This document shows, in pieces, positions 8,756-16,878 of a stretch of 47,788 nucleotides of DNA. Location: the NCBI GenBank assembly GCA_020846535.1, contig JADLDR010000170.1, forward strand, positions 1-47,788. The letters run 5' to 3'. A model generated the notes under the pieces. It saw only the letters and a program-made list of their open reading frames with translations, had not been told where the DNA came from and did not search any database. The position numbers and the translations under genes were made by a program. The stretch is from Armatimonadota bacterium (GTDB lineage Bacteria > Armatimonadota > JADLDR01). Each line of letters opens with the position of its first letter. Within the stretch, counting starts at the first letter, position 1.

Positions 8756-11251
8756 ATGAGACAAATGCTGATTCCCATCCTGATCGCCGGAACGGCGGTC
8801 AGCGCCGCCGCGGACCGCTTCGTGATTTGCGAGGGCGGGCGCGCCCGGGCCGCGATTGTGGTGGCGAAGGACGCCACCGAGCCGATGCGTATCGGGGCCT
8901 CCGAGATCCGTAAGCACATCGAGATGATAAGCGGCGCGCAACTGCCTGTCATCGAGGCTGAGAACGCGCAGAAACCGGCGATCCCCAAAGGGTATCGCGG
9001 GATGATCGTGATTTCCAATCGGGAAACGGATCCTCAGACGAAGCAGGCTATCGCCTTCCGGTCGGAAGAGTACACGATCCGGACGGTGCCGGGCGCACCT
9101 TACCAGATCCGGATTTCGGGAGACGGCAAGCGCGGCGCTCTGTACGGCTGCTACACCTTCCTTGAAGACGCGCTGGGCTGCCGGTGGTATACGCCGGCCA
9201 TCACGAAGGCTCCTCGTAAGAAAACGGTCGAGGTGCAGTCCCTCTGGATCCGCCAGAAACCGGATTTCGAATACAGAGAGCCGTTTTTCCAGGAAGCCTT
9301 CGACAAGATGTGGGCCGTTCGCAACAAGACCAACGGCAACACCCAGCAGTTGGACGATTCCGTGGGAGGCAAGATCACCTATGGCCGGTTCGTCCATACC
9401 TTCGACGAACTGGTGCCCCAGAGCTATTTCGCCGAACATCCCGAATACTTTTCGCTTATCAACGGGAAGAGAATGGAGGGCTATGCCCAGCTATGCCTGA
9501 CCAATCCGGACGTTTTGAAGATCAGCATCGCCAAGGTCAGGGAATGGCTGAAAAACGATCCGAAGTCCACCATCTTTTCCGTGTCCCAGAACGATACCGG
9601 GTATCCGTGCGAGTGCGAGAACTGCTCCGCTGTCGTCAAAGAAGAGGGTGCGCAGTCCGGCCCCATCCTGAGATTCGTCAATGCCGTTGCGGACGATATC
9701 GCCAAAGATTACCCGCATGTGCTGATCGATACCCTGGCCTATGCCTATTCGGAGGCCCCTCCGAAATTCGTCAAGCCCCTGCCCAATGTCCGGGTGCGGA
9801 TGTGCCCCATCTCCAACTGTGTCGGCCACCCGATGGACCGGTGCGAGCGAAACGAGAAACCCTACCAGAATCTTCTCACCTGGTCCCGCATCACCGACCA
9901 GTTGTATATCTGGCACTATTCCACCGATTTCGCCAACTATCTGATGCCCCTGCCGAGCCTGGACGATATCGCGACCAGCATCCCGATCTACAAGAAATCG
10001 GGTGCGGTCGGGTTGTTCTATCAGGGTTCTTACCAGTCTCCGGGCGGCGCTCTGGCGGAACTGAAATCCTATCTCTGCGCCAAACTGATGTGGGACGCCT
10101 CCCAGAATCCGAAAGCCATCGTCAGCGACTATCTGAAAGGGGTCTACGGCAAAGCCGCCCCGGTGATGCAGGTGTGGCTCGACTTGCTCCATTCCGAGAT
10201 CAGGAAAAGCCCCAAAAATCACGCCTTCATCTATGACTCTCCCCGGAACGTGTATCTGACGGATGACGTGGTTTCCGGCTCCTATAAACTGCTCGATCAG
10301 GCGTCCGTAGCGGCGGCGAGCGATGCCGACGCCCTGAGGGAGATCGAAAAGGCCCGGATGTGGATGCGGTATGTTTCACTGACCCGCCGGCCCATCCAGT
10401 ACCGCATTGTCGGCAATGAATATCAGGCGGTCTCGGACAGCGCGGGTTCCGACCTTCAGGAGAAGTTCGCCCGGAACCTGTCCGAATTCCGGGTGACGCA
10501 CCTCCGCGAGGGCAGCACCGATATCGAGGGTTTCATGAAGTCCCTGGATCACAAAGAGGGATTCCGGGCCTATATTCTGGAAAACGACACCCTGAAAGTC
10601 GATATCGTGCCCGGAATCGGGGGCCGCATCGTCGGCATGACGATCAAGAAAAACAACGCCAATATCTTCAAGGAAGCCAGCAGCGGACTGAGCCTCGCCA
10701 GCGGGGGATACGAGGAATACTTCAACTATGAATACAAGGGCAAGGGCTATTCGGAAACCTATGAGGTGGACGAGGCCCGGACGACCTCAAGCTCTGTGGC
10801 GATGAAGCTGGAACCGTATAGTGGCATCGGCGCTACCCGCACCATCAGCCTGAGCGATCAAACCGTCACCATTGCGACCTCGGTCACCAACAACGGGTCG
10901 GCCCCGTATGTCCTGAAAATGCGGACCCATCCGGAATTCGCCATCCCGGAACAGGCCAAACCCACCTGTTCGTTTGTGGACATCTCCGGTAAATCGGTCA
11001 GCCAACCGTTCACGGAGGGCGAGGAGAACAGGTTCTTCAGTGGCCGCGATCTACCCAACGGCAAATGGACGGTCGACCTGGGCAGTTATTCCGTCACCAA
11101 TCTGTTCGACCCGGGACAGGTGAGCCAGGCCCTGCTGAATGACACCACAGCAGGCAGTCGGTTCAACCTGGAACTCTATTCCACCGAAGTGACCGTCAAC
11201 CCGGGCGAAACCGTCACCTTCACGAACTCGATTCAGGTCCAGTGGCCGTAG
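8756..11251 (+). CDS. Large secreted DUF4838 protein with C-terminal mutarotase-like domain
   Basis: An 831-aa exported protein with signal peptide MRQMLIPILIAGTAVSAAA. Residues about 20-140 are the GH20b/GH67-N-like beta domain that starts such enzymes (FVICEGGRARAAIVVAKDA ... GALYGCYTFLEDALGCRWYTP). Residues about 200-480 match DUF4838 (PF16126): EHPEYFSLINGKR, QLCLTNPDVL, FSVSQNDTGYPCECENC, NAVADDI, LIDTLAYAYSEAPP, VRMCPISNC and YIWHYSTDF. The EC-x2-C cluster and paired aspartates are typical of the family. From about residue 610 (YILENDTLKVDIVPGIGGRIVGM) there is a galactose-mutarotase-like beta-sandwich, so this is a fusion. The barrel resembles GH20/GH67-type enzymes and may hydrolyse uronic-acid-containing glycans; activity is unproven. 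GGGAGAGAGAAGG precedes the ATG. Confidence 0.85.
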   Translation: MRQMLIPILIAGTAVSAAADRFVICEGGRARAAIVVAKDATEPMRIGASEIRKHIEMISGAQLPVIEAENAQKPAIPKGYRGMIVISNRETDPQTKQAIAFRSEEYTIRTVPGAPYQIRISGDGKRGALYGCYTFLEDALGCRWYTPAITKAPRKKTVEVQSLWIRQKPDFEYREPFFQEAFDKMWAVRNKTNGNTQQLDDSVGGKITYGRFVHTFDELVPQSYFAEHPEYFSLINGKRMEGYAQLCLTNPDVLKISIAKVREWLKNDPKSTIFSVSQNDTGYPCECENCSAVVKEEGAQSGPILRFVNAVADDIAKDYPHVLIDTLAYAYSEAPPKFVKPLPNVRVRMCPISNCVGHPMDRCERNEKPYQNLLTWSRITDQLYIWHYSTDFANYLMPLPSLDDIATSIPIYKKSGAVGLFYQGSYQSPGGALAELKSYLCAKLMWDASQNPKAIVSDYLKGVYGKAAPVMQVWLDLLHSEIRKSPKNHAFIYDSPRNVYLTDDVVSGSYKLLDQASVAAASDADALREIEKARMWMRYVSLTRRPIQYRIVGNEYQAVSDSAGSDLQEKFARNLSEFRVTHLREGSTDIEGFMKSLDHKEGFRAYILENDTLKVDIVPGIGGRIVGMTIKKNNANIFKEASSGLSLASGGYEEYFNYEYKGKGYSETYEVDEARTTSSSVAMKLEPYSGIGATRTISLSDQTVTIATSVTNNGSAPYVLKMRTHPEFAIPEQAKPTCSFVDISGKSVSQPFTEGEENRFFSGRDLPNGKWTVDLGSYSVTNLFDPGQVSQALLNDTTAGSRFNLELYSTEVTVNPGETVTFTNSIQVQWP

Positions 11252-11272
11252 CAGCCCCGCTTCCCGTCCCGG

Positions 11273-11313
11273 AGGGTGGGCTGAAACGCGCTGCCGCGCT
11301 TTCAGCCCACCCT
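11273..11313. terminator. Bidirectional hairpin terminator
   Basis: AGGGTGGGCTGAAACGCG at 11273-11290 pairs with 11295-11313 around the loop CTGC, with one bulged base, giving a 17-18 bp stem. It lies between converging stops at 11251 (+) and 11339 (-), so it can serve both genes. There is no T-tract on either side. Confidence 0.7.
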
Positions 11314-11338
11314 GGGAAGCCAGCCACTCGCCGGCACG

Positions 11339-12202
11339 CTACGGCCACTGGCTGACCGCATTCGGGGAGGGGCGCAGGCCGTAGCCGTGCCCGTCCGTCG
11401 GGTAGCCGTGCAGTTCGGCGGGTACGCCCGCTTCCTTGAGGGCGCGGGCGTAGGTGAATACATTGCCCACCCCGATAGGATCATCCATCGTCATTGTCAG
11501 AAAGGCCGGGGGCGTCTTCTCATTGACCCGGGTCTCGGGCGACAGGCGCGAAGGGTCTTTTTCGTCGATGAGATAAGCCGGGTAGATCAGCACGGTGAAA
11601 TCGGGCCGGCAGCTTTCCCTGTCCACCTCATCGACGGGAGGGTATGTCCGGGCATCATAGTTGGTCGAAAGAGCGGTGGAAAGGTGGCCGCCTGCCGAGA
11701 AGCCCAGGATGCCGATGCGCTTCGGATCAATACCCCACTCCCCGGCCCGTCGCCGGACTATCCCGAGCGCCCGCTGCGCGTCTTGTAGAGGCGGCACGTG
11801 CCTCGGCAGCCCGGTGTGAGCCGGCGCCCGGTACTTGAGTAGCACGGCGGTCACTCCGATAGAGTTAAGCCACTTGCAGACCTCGGTTCCCTCCAGATTC
11901 ATGGCGAGGATCTGATAGCCCCCACCCGGGCAGACGACGACCGCCGCCCCATATCTTTGCCCGGGGCCGGGCGGTAGACCGTAATGGCCGGGCGCGAAGC
12001 ATGGCTCAGCCGGACCACGTATTTTTTTTGCGGGAACCCGTGGGGCCGGCGGGGCGGCACCCCTTTCCTCGCCGATATCTCCCTTGTCGCCCGGGGCCGC
12101 GCCCGGCCAGAGCGGAATCGCTTCCGGCGCGGCGCTCGCAGAAGAGGCTGCCATTGCCAGGCAGCCGCCCGCCGCCAGCAGACAGGCTATCCATGAGTTC
12201 AT
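11339..12202 (-). CDS. Secreted alpha/beta-hydrolase, BD-FAE / acetyl-xylan-esterase type
   Basis: A 287-aa exported esterase. The signal peptide is MNSWIACLLAAGGCLAMAASSASA. The alpha/beta-hydrolase core shows the oxyanion segment VVVCPGGGYQILA, the nucleophile elbow GFSAGGHLSTAL near residue 165, an acid candidate in TMTMDDPIGVGN, and the catalytic His in DGHGYGL near the C-terminus. This combination is typical of the BD-FAE/HSL-like group, often labelled xylanase or acetylxylan esterase, which removes acetyl or feruloyl groups from plant polysaccharides. The preceding ~118 codons of the open frame are low-complexity and overlap the next gene; GGAGG 8 nt before this ATG and the signal peptide fix the start. 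It follows the GH71/GH99-like gene by 44 bp and is probably in its operon. Confidence 0.85.
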   Translation of the reverse strand: MNSWIACLLAAGGCLAMAASSASAAPEAIPLWPGAAPGDKGDIGEERGAAPPAPRVPAKKIRGPAEPCFAPGHYGLPPGPGQRYGAAVVVCPGGGYQILAMNLEGTEVCKWLNSIGVTAVLLKYRAPAHTGLPRHVPPLQDAQRALGIVRRRAGEWGIDPKRIGILGFSAGGHLSTALSTNYDARTYPPVDEVDRESCRPDFTVLIYPAYLIDEKDPSRLSPETRVNEKTPPAFLTMTMDDPIGVGNVFTYARALKEAGVPAELHGYPTDGHGYGLRPSPNAVSQWP

Positions 12203-12246
12203 CGTTTTTCCTCCGTGCCGGGCCGGGCGGCCCGGAGATGCGCCTT

Positions 12247-14241
12247 TCACTTTCTCCAGATGCAGCGGTAACTGAACCGGCGGTTCGGGGCAGTGTCCCC
12301 GGCGACGCACAGGGAGATCGGATCTTTGAGGGCCGCCGGGTTGTCGCTCCACTTGAAATCGAATGAAAGCGCCGGGCCGGGCAAACCCAGGCGCTTGCGC
12401 GGCGCGGCCAGTTCCAGGGCCTTGCCCGAATACCGATATGGCAGCCGCGCCACCTCCACCCAGGGGCCGCCCGGAGCGTTCGGGGAGTAGCGCCTCAGCG
12501 GGGTGGTTGCGGCTCCCATGCCCGGGCCGTTGATGAGGTAGTCGAAGCCGTACCATCCGGTTTTGGGGTTCCGGTCGGCGTCGATCAAAAGGAGCATCCA
12601 GTTCGGGCCGGTGTGCGGGGTCAGGGCCGCCCGCGTCTCCACTTCAAAGTAAATTTTATCCCGGTCTACAGCGACCCTGGCGGTTACGATATCGTTGCGG
12701 CCCGAATTATCCTTGTAATGCAATCCCCCGTAGCCCTTGGCGTCCCGGTGGAAGGTGTCGCCGGCCGTATCCCGGTATTCCACCCTGACGCCTTTCCAGT
12801 CGGAGAAATCCCCGTCGATGCGAATCGGGCGCTGGCCCCGCAAGACCGGGATAGGGCGGACGCCTTTGTAGCGGCGTATGTTCAGGGCCATCTGCATATA
12901 ATAGTTATCGGTGTATCCGCCCCTCATCGGCTGGATGGCGCGGTTGAACTCGGCGTTGTACTGGTCCACAAAAAAGTAGGGATTGTCCCGGCGCATAAAG
13001 CCGGTGGTCTTGCCGCCCGGCGGGGAGTATTTGCCTGCGGTCCACTCGTTCCAGTCGTTGAGATAGAGAAACTGCGGGTCGGCCCGGAGCGCCTCGTCCC
13101 ATCGCTGCTGGAAGTAGATGCCGTAGCCTTCGGGATGCGCCACTGTCTTCCCCAGCCAGGGCACATAGGTCGGCAGGGGGAGGTCGTATTCGTTCAGGGG
13201 CGGTTCGCCCTTTTCCGCGGCCCAGGATTTTCCCGTGAGGCTCGACGGGTGCTGGGCGGGCGTGACCGCCGCCTCTTCCCGCCTGCCCCGGTGGGTGGAA
13301 AGGCGCTCCTCCGGCTTCAACGCCTGCACCCGCTTGTCCCCCATATCGTATCCGAAGCTCCAATTGTCCTCGGTGCCGATGAACCGCTTCCCGGCCCACT
13401 CGTAGTACCCCCACCACATCGTTCTCAAGGTGAAGAAACGCTTCACTTCCTTCGTATAATCCTTGTAATACTCTTCAGTATAATCGGGGTCGCCGTAGTG
13501 GGGATTTTGGGGGTCTGTCCGGGCGGCTGGATCGTAATGGGGGTTGGGGTTCTGCGGCCCCGTTCCGTTGGCATCGACGGAAGGCATTCCGTTATAAAGC
13601 AGGAGCGGTTTGCCGTCCCAATAGAACCAGAGGTCTCTGTATTTGCCCGCCTTGTAGATCCGGTCGTATAAATCCTGAACGACCGTGATCACCGGCCCGT
13701 TGAACGCCCAGAAACAGAACCGGGGCGCTTCGTTGCCTTCGGCGCGCATCTTCAGCATCACGGAAAAGACGGCATCCCATTCTTCCCAGTAGCGCACCGC
13801 GTTGGTGACATCCATCACCAGCACATCCACGCCCGCATCAGAGAGCATGGATATATCCCGGCGGATAACATACTCATCCTTGCTCAGAAAATAGCCCGCC
13901 TCCGGCTCGCCCCAATGGTAGGAGCCTTCCGTCCACAGGGGATGCCGGGCATCGAGGCGTGCTTTGGGGTCGGCAGCCAGCACGCGGGTCACATCGGCGG
14001 CATACGGGCTTTTGAGGGTGGCAAGAGGGTCGCTGTGCCATGTGATGTAAAAAATGCCCACCACGCGGCGCTGTCCCTTTTTGACCGGGCCGGCCTTCGA
14101 GGCGTCCGGCATCACCCGCCCGAGGGCATCCCATCCCACCCATGTATCGGGGAAAATATCCCTGTAGCGAGCATGGGACTGCTGATTGCCCGCTGCGGCG
14201 CAGGCGAAACAGAGCAAGAAAACCAGAAAGCATGATTTCAT
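12247..14241 (-). CDS. Secreted GH71/GH99-like glycosidase with C-terminal CBM9-like domain
   Basis: A 664-aa exported protein with signal peptide MKSCFLVFLLCFACAAAG. The catalytic part resembles the GH71/GH99 (DUF5010/'glycoside hydrolase family 71/99-like') barrel: RRVVGIFYITWHSDP at the first strand, ISMLSDAGVDVLVMDVTN, FCFWAFNG, WFYWDGKPLLLYN, TMWWGYYEWAG and FLYLNDWNEWTAGK, whose NEW motif carries candidate acidic residues. From about residue 500 a second domain (RPIRIDGDFSDWKGVRVEYRDTAGD ... WMLLLIDADRNPKTGWYGFDYLING) has the CBM9/DOMON pattern of carbohydrate-binding modules. It probably acts on an alpha-glucan or mannan-like chain; the exact substrate cannot be told. Start: GGGAGA lies 5 nt before this ATG and the signal peptide begins there. 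Confidence 0.85.
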   Translation of the reverse strand: MKSCFLVFLLCFACAAAGNQQSHARYRDIFPDTWVGWDALGRVMPDASKAGPVKKGQRRVVGIFYITWHSDPLATLKSPYAADVTRVLAADPKARLDARHPLWTEGSYHWGEPEAGYFLSKDEYVIRRDISMLSDAGVDVLVMDVTNAVRYWEEWDAVFSVMLKMRAEGNEAPRFCFWAFNGPVITVVQDLYDRIYKAGKYRDLWFYWDGKPLLLYNGMPSVDANGTGPQNPNPHYDPAARTDPQNPHYGDPDYTEEYYKDYTKEVKRFFTLRTMWWGYYEWAGKRFIGTEDNWSFGYDMGDKRVQALKPEERLSTHRGRREEAAVTPAQHPSSLTGKSWAAEKGEPPLNEYDLPLPTYVPWLGKTVAHPEGYGIYFQQRWDEALRADPQFLYLNDWNEWTAGKYSPPGGKTTGFMRRDNPYFFVDQYNAEFNRAIQPMRGGYTDNYYMQMALNIRRYKGVRPIPVLRGQRPIRIDGDFSDWKGVRVEYRDTAGDTFHRDAKGYGGLHYKDNSGRNDIVTARVAVDRDKIYFEVETRAALTPHTGPNWMLLLIDADRNPKTGWYGFDYLINGPGMGAATTPLRRYSPNAPGGPWVEVARLPYRYSGKALELAAPRKRLGLPGPALSFDFKWSDNPAALKDPISLCVAGDTAPNRRFSYRCIWRK

Positions 14242-14298
14242 CGGGTTCTCCCAATTCCCAAGGAGTGTGTTCATATCTGATCTGAATGGGCATCATCA

Positions 14299-14428
14299 AT
14301 CGATGCCGTCTGCGAGGAGCGTAAGCGACGAAGCAATCTCCAGGGTAGCGCCAACGGGCAGAGTCTTCTCGTGCATCTGTTACGCTGGAGATTGCCGTGT
14401 CGCTTCGCTCCTCGCAGACGGCATCGAC
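14299..14428. repeat. MITE-like palindromic element, copy 2
   Basis: TCGATGCCGTCTGCGAGGAG begins the left arm at 14300; the right arm ends CTCCTCGCAGACGGCATCGA at 14427, with about 40 bp of nearly perfect pairing that includes GAAGCAATCTCCAG. The middle is related to the element at 8436-8607 (shared CAGAG.CTTCTC.TGCAT and GGAGATTGCC). Rightward, 14454-14490 holds a broken extra arm (GGAGATGGCCGCC ... CTCCTTGCGAG), and 14553-14567 (TCAGGCGAAATCCCT) resembles the outer end of copy 1. The element fills the 324-bp gap 14242-14565. No gene is seen there. Confidence 0.8.
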
Positions 14429-14565
14429 TTTACTGCGGCTTGGTTGTGTTACGTCGGAGATGGCCGCCAATCTTAATCTCCTTGCGAGAGCATCTGGAAG
14501 AAGGCTGCGTTGTCTTGCTGCTTGCGGGCTGAATAGATAAGTCTATCATTCCTCAGGCGAAATCC

Positions 14566-15864
14566 CTATTTTTGTATCCTCACCGCCAGAAGCTGACCGC
14601 CTCCGCCCGGAAGATGCAGGCGCAGCAGGCTCCCTTTCACCGCTTGCTTTTTCCGGCCTTCGAGGATGTCGATGCTTTTGACGGAATCGGCGAAGCGCAC
14701 CTCCACATCCCGATCACCGACCGCGCCGTAGGGCTTGTCCACGCGCTTGTCCACCACCATCACCAGGGTTTGCTTCCCTTTGGTGAGGACGCCTGCCAGA
14801 AGGCCATCGCTCATCGATTCGATAAGATGGCCCGGCCCGGGCTGCGATGCGCCCCGGGGCTGCCAGCCGGTGTGAAAGACCTGAACGGCATCGCTGCCCA
14901 TGAGCTTCCGGCCCCAAGCCGCCGCCCGCAGGTTGGCGGTCCGGGCGTCCCGGTAGATCGGCTTGAGGGTTTGCCGGACTTCGGCTTCGGTGTCGCCGCC
15001 TTTTTTGCCTTCCGGGCCGGTCGTCAGGCCGTTGCCCCGGTAGGTGAAATACCAGATGCCCTGAGCGCCGTAGGCGATGGAGGAATAGACCTGGAAGCGG
15101 GTCAGGGAGTCGCTCTCGATATTCATCACATTGAACATCGGCCAGGCGATCAGGCCGTACTGCTGGCAACTGGCGCGGAGATTTTCGAGCTGGTCGCAAT
15201 ACATCTGCGCCTGGCGGGACGCCGGTTCGCCGCTGTTGTAGAGAGTGGGATACATCTGCGGGTTCATGATGGGATTTCCGCCCTTTACCAGATTTTCGCC
15301 GCTGACCCAGCCGCAGACCCAGGGGAAAAGGTGAGGGGCGTTCCGGTGCAGGAAGGCGGTGTTTTGCAGCAGGGTCGGCGACAGGGACCCCTGATCGTCC
15401 CCCAGGCAAAAACCCGCCAGGGCCGGGTGCTTGCCGAACCGACGGTAAAGCCACTCGAATTCTGCCGGGGAGGCGTTGTGATGACTGGGTTCATCGCTGG
15501 CCGTCCCGAGTCCGCCCCAGGGCTTGCCGTTTTCCGTATAGGTGTCGATCATCGCCATCAGGCCGTGCTTTCGCGCCAGATCGAGCTGCCGGGCGACATC
15601 CTCCGGCAGGGCATACCGGCCCTCCGACATATAGCGGCCCACCATAACCACATTGAAGCCCGCCTCCCGGTAGATTTTCAACTCGGCGTCCGTATCGTCC
15701 GGCCCCAGCCAGGCCCCGATCACGAAATCCTTGAGCTTGAAATTCCAGCCCTGAAGGGCGTTCGGGCGCGGCTGAGCCGAGACTGCCAGGGCTGCGGCCA
15801 TGAGTTGGATCATAACCAGGCCGGTCTTCATGAGGGATAAAATACTGATGCGGCGGTGTGTCAT
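14566..15864 (-). CDS. Secreted TIM-barrel glycoside-hydrolase-like protein
   Basis: A 432-aa exported protein with a long signal region (MTHRRISILSLMKTGLVMIQLMAAALAVSAQ). The chain has a GH42/GH5-like barrel pattern: FVIGAWLGPDDTDAELKIYREAGFNVVMVGRYM, ARKHGLMAMIDTYTENG, FGKHPALAGFCLGDDQGS (acidic residues at a strand-4-like site), LFPWVCGWVSGENL, GLIAWPMFNVMN and YGAQGIWYFTYRG. A short C-terminal beta domain (VMVVDKRVDK ... GQLLAVRIQK) completes it. I recognise the fold but no named family, so the substrate is open. GGAGG lies 7 nt before the ATG at 15864, favouring it over the internal Met 12. The gene is separated from the GH71/99-like gene downstream by the repeat at 14299. Confidence 0.7.
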   Translation of the reverse strand: MTHRRISILSLMKTGLVMIQLMAAALAVSAQPRPNALQGWNFKLKDFVIGAWLGPDDTDAELKIYREAGFNVVMVGRYMSEGRYALPEDVARQLDLARKHGLMAMIDTYTENGKPWGGLGTASDEPSHHNASPAEFEWLYRRFGKHPALAGFCLGDDQGSLSPTLLQNTAFLHRNAPHLFPWVCGWVSGENLVKGGNPIMNPQMYPTLYNSGEPASRQAQMYCDQLENLRASCQQYGLIAWPMFNVMNIESDSLTRFQVYSSIAYGAQGIWYFTYRGNGLTTGPEGKKGGDTEAEVRQTLKPIYRDARTANLRAAAWGRKLMGSDAVQVFHTGWQPRGASQPGPGHLIESMSDGLLAGVLTKGKQTLVMVVDKRVDKPYGAVGDRDVEVRFADSVKSIDILEGRKKQAVKGSLLRLHLPGGGGQLLAVRIQK

Positions 15865-16005
15865 TTGGTCGCCTCCAGGATTGATCCGATTCTCTATTAA
15901 TTTCCCGAGTACTCAACAGGATACGGACATTCTATTGTCCGCGGAATTGATGGGACTACGATTCGGTGAGGGGAGGCGGTGTTCCTTTGCCATAGGTCAT
16001 CAAAA
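15865..16005. other. Intergenic spacer, no gene seen
   Basis: Together with 16045-16312 this is a gene-poor stretch of about 450 bp. It holds the leader of the glycosidase at 15864, then the hairpin at 16006 and a broken small frame at 16100. No promoter with both boxes is convincing. Confidence 0.5.
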
Positions 16006-16044
16006 GCAAGCCGCCGCCTCTTTTACAGAGAGACGGCAGCTTGC
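16006..16044 (-). terminator. Intrinsic terminator of the O-acetylation operon
   Basis: Read leftward, GCAAGCTGCCGTCTCT pairs with AGAGGCGGCGGCTTGC (14 of 16 pairs, the two others G-U) around CTGTAAA and is followed by TTTTG. This is a credible Rho-independent terminator for leftward transcripts coming from the genes at 16313-23433. Confidence 0.7.
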
Positions 16045-16099
16045 TTCGTTGATGCGTTGTAAAGCCTGGCATTATTCGGTCGCTTTGATTTGATCGAGC

Positions 16100-16267
16100 T
16101 TATAGATATCTGAATAAATCCCCGGTAGCGATGTGTTCGATAGGCACTGCCGGAAAATGTTCCCGCAGCAGGCGGGCAAGCCCCTCCATTCCGTCAGGGC
16201 TGTCCTCACGGCGCTGGCCGGGATCGAGGCCTCACAAAAACTCATCGAAATCCTGTACGATCATCAT
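16100..16267 (-). pseudogene. Small frame with an in-frame TGA (possible broken small gene)
   Basis: Leftward from 16267 the frame reads MMIVQDFDEFL, then TGA, then GLDPGQRREDSPDGMEGL and on to HIATGDLFRYL before TAA. The total is 56 codons with one stop at codon 12. AGAGAGGA lies 2 nt before the first ATG. The amino-acid composition on both sides looks protein-like, and the piece sits 45 bp after the lipoprotein gene on the same strand, before the operon terminator. It may be a decayed gene, a chance frame, a start at the internal ATG (29 aa), or a TGA read as selenocysteine; nothing specific supports the last option. Confidence 0.3.
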
Positions 16268-16312
16268 ATCCTCTCTTTTGCTGAGGTCATACGCAATTGT
16301 TATCCGACTGGC

Positions 16313-16786
16313 TTATTCACTTACCACCCAGTAAGGCGTCAAGCTATAGTCGTTGGTGTCGTCCGCCTGCATAACGCGCTCCAGATCCTTATGTTTGCTA
16401 AATGGTTCCAGTTCGAGTCGTCTCCTCTCGCCCACGTGGATTCGGGCTGCGGGCATCAGCTTGTTGTCTCGCATTCCCCAATGGATCGCCAGAATCTCTG
16501 GCTTATCGTAAGATCCTTGCTCTACATTCACCACCTTATATTTGATAGCCGTCAGGCATTCGGTATAAGGAGCCTGACCCGGCTCCGGCACCTTGGAGAC
16601 AACCAAAGCCTCCCCGGCCACAACCAATGGGGCGTTGCCGGAAGAGGCAGCGGGCTTTGGAGCATTGGTTGCCTTGGGGCTTTCGACAGGCGCAGTCTCC
16701 GAGGAACGTGAGCATCCTGACAGCCATAGGGCTGACAGAACGACAATAGCCGTCAGAAAAGCGAAACGGTTAGTGAGTGAATTCAT
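16313..16786 (-). CDS. Lipoprotein of the O-acetylation operon
   Basis: A 157-aa predicted lipoprotein: MNSLTNRFAFLTAIVVLSALWLSGC, with lipobox LSGC and the modified Cys near residue 25. A Pro/Ala/Ser-rich linker (residues 28-52) leads to a compact beta domain with YTECLTAIKYKVVNVEQGSYDKPEILAIHWGMRDNKLMP and a C-terminal YSLTPYWVV. From memory, similar beta domains occur joined to AlgX/AlgJ-like proteins in planctomycete-type genomes; I could not check this. It is the last gene of the leftward operon, 92 bp after the AlgJ/AlgX-like gene, and would sit in the envelope facing the periplasm, perhaps as a partner of the acetyltransferases. GAAAGG is 11 nt before the ATG, a slightly long spacing. 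Confidence 0.75.
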   Translation of the reverse strand: MNSLTNRFAFLTAIVVLSALWLSGCSRSSETAPVESPKATNAPKPAASSGNAPLVVAGEALVVSKVPEPGQAPYTECLTAIKYKVVNVEQGSYDKPEILAIHWGMRDNKLMPAARIHVGERRRLELEPFSKHKDLERVMQADDTNDYSLTPYWVVSE

Positions 16787-16878
16787 GGTGGCAAAAACCT
16801 TTCAATTTATGAAATTGCAGCGTGAACTATATGCAGACGACCATCTATAGGGAGGCCCATCGAGTCTCCCTACGCCAT

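Noticed and set aside
14572..15840. A 422-codon + strand frame opposite the secreted glycosidase
   Set aside because: No domain, no ribosome site and a composition typical of an antisense shadow of a high-GC gene; the minus strand has a signal peptide and barrel motifs.
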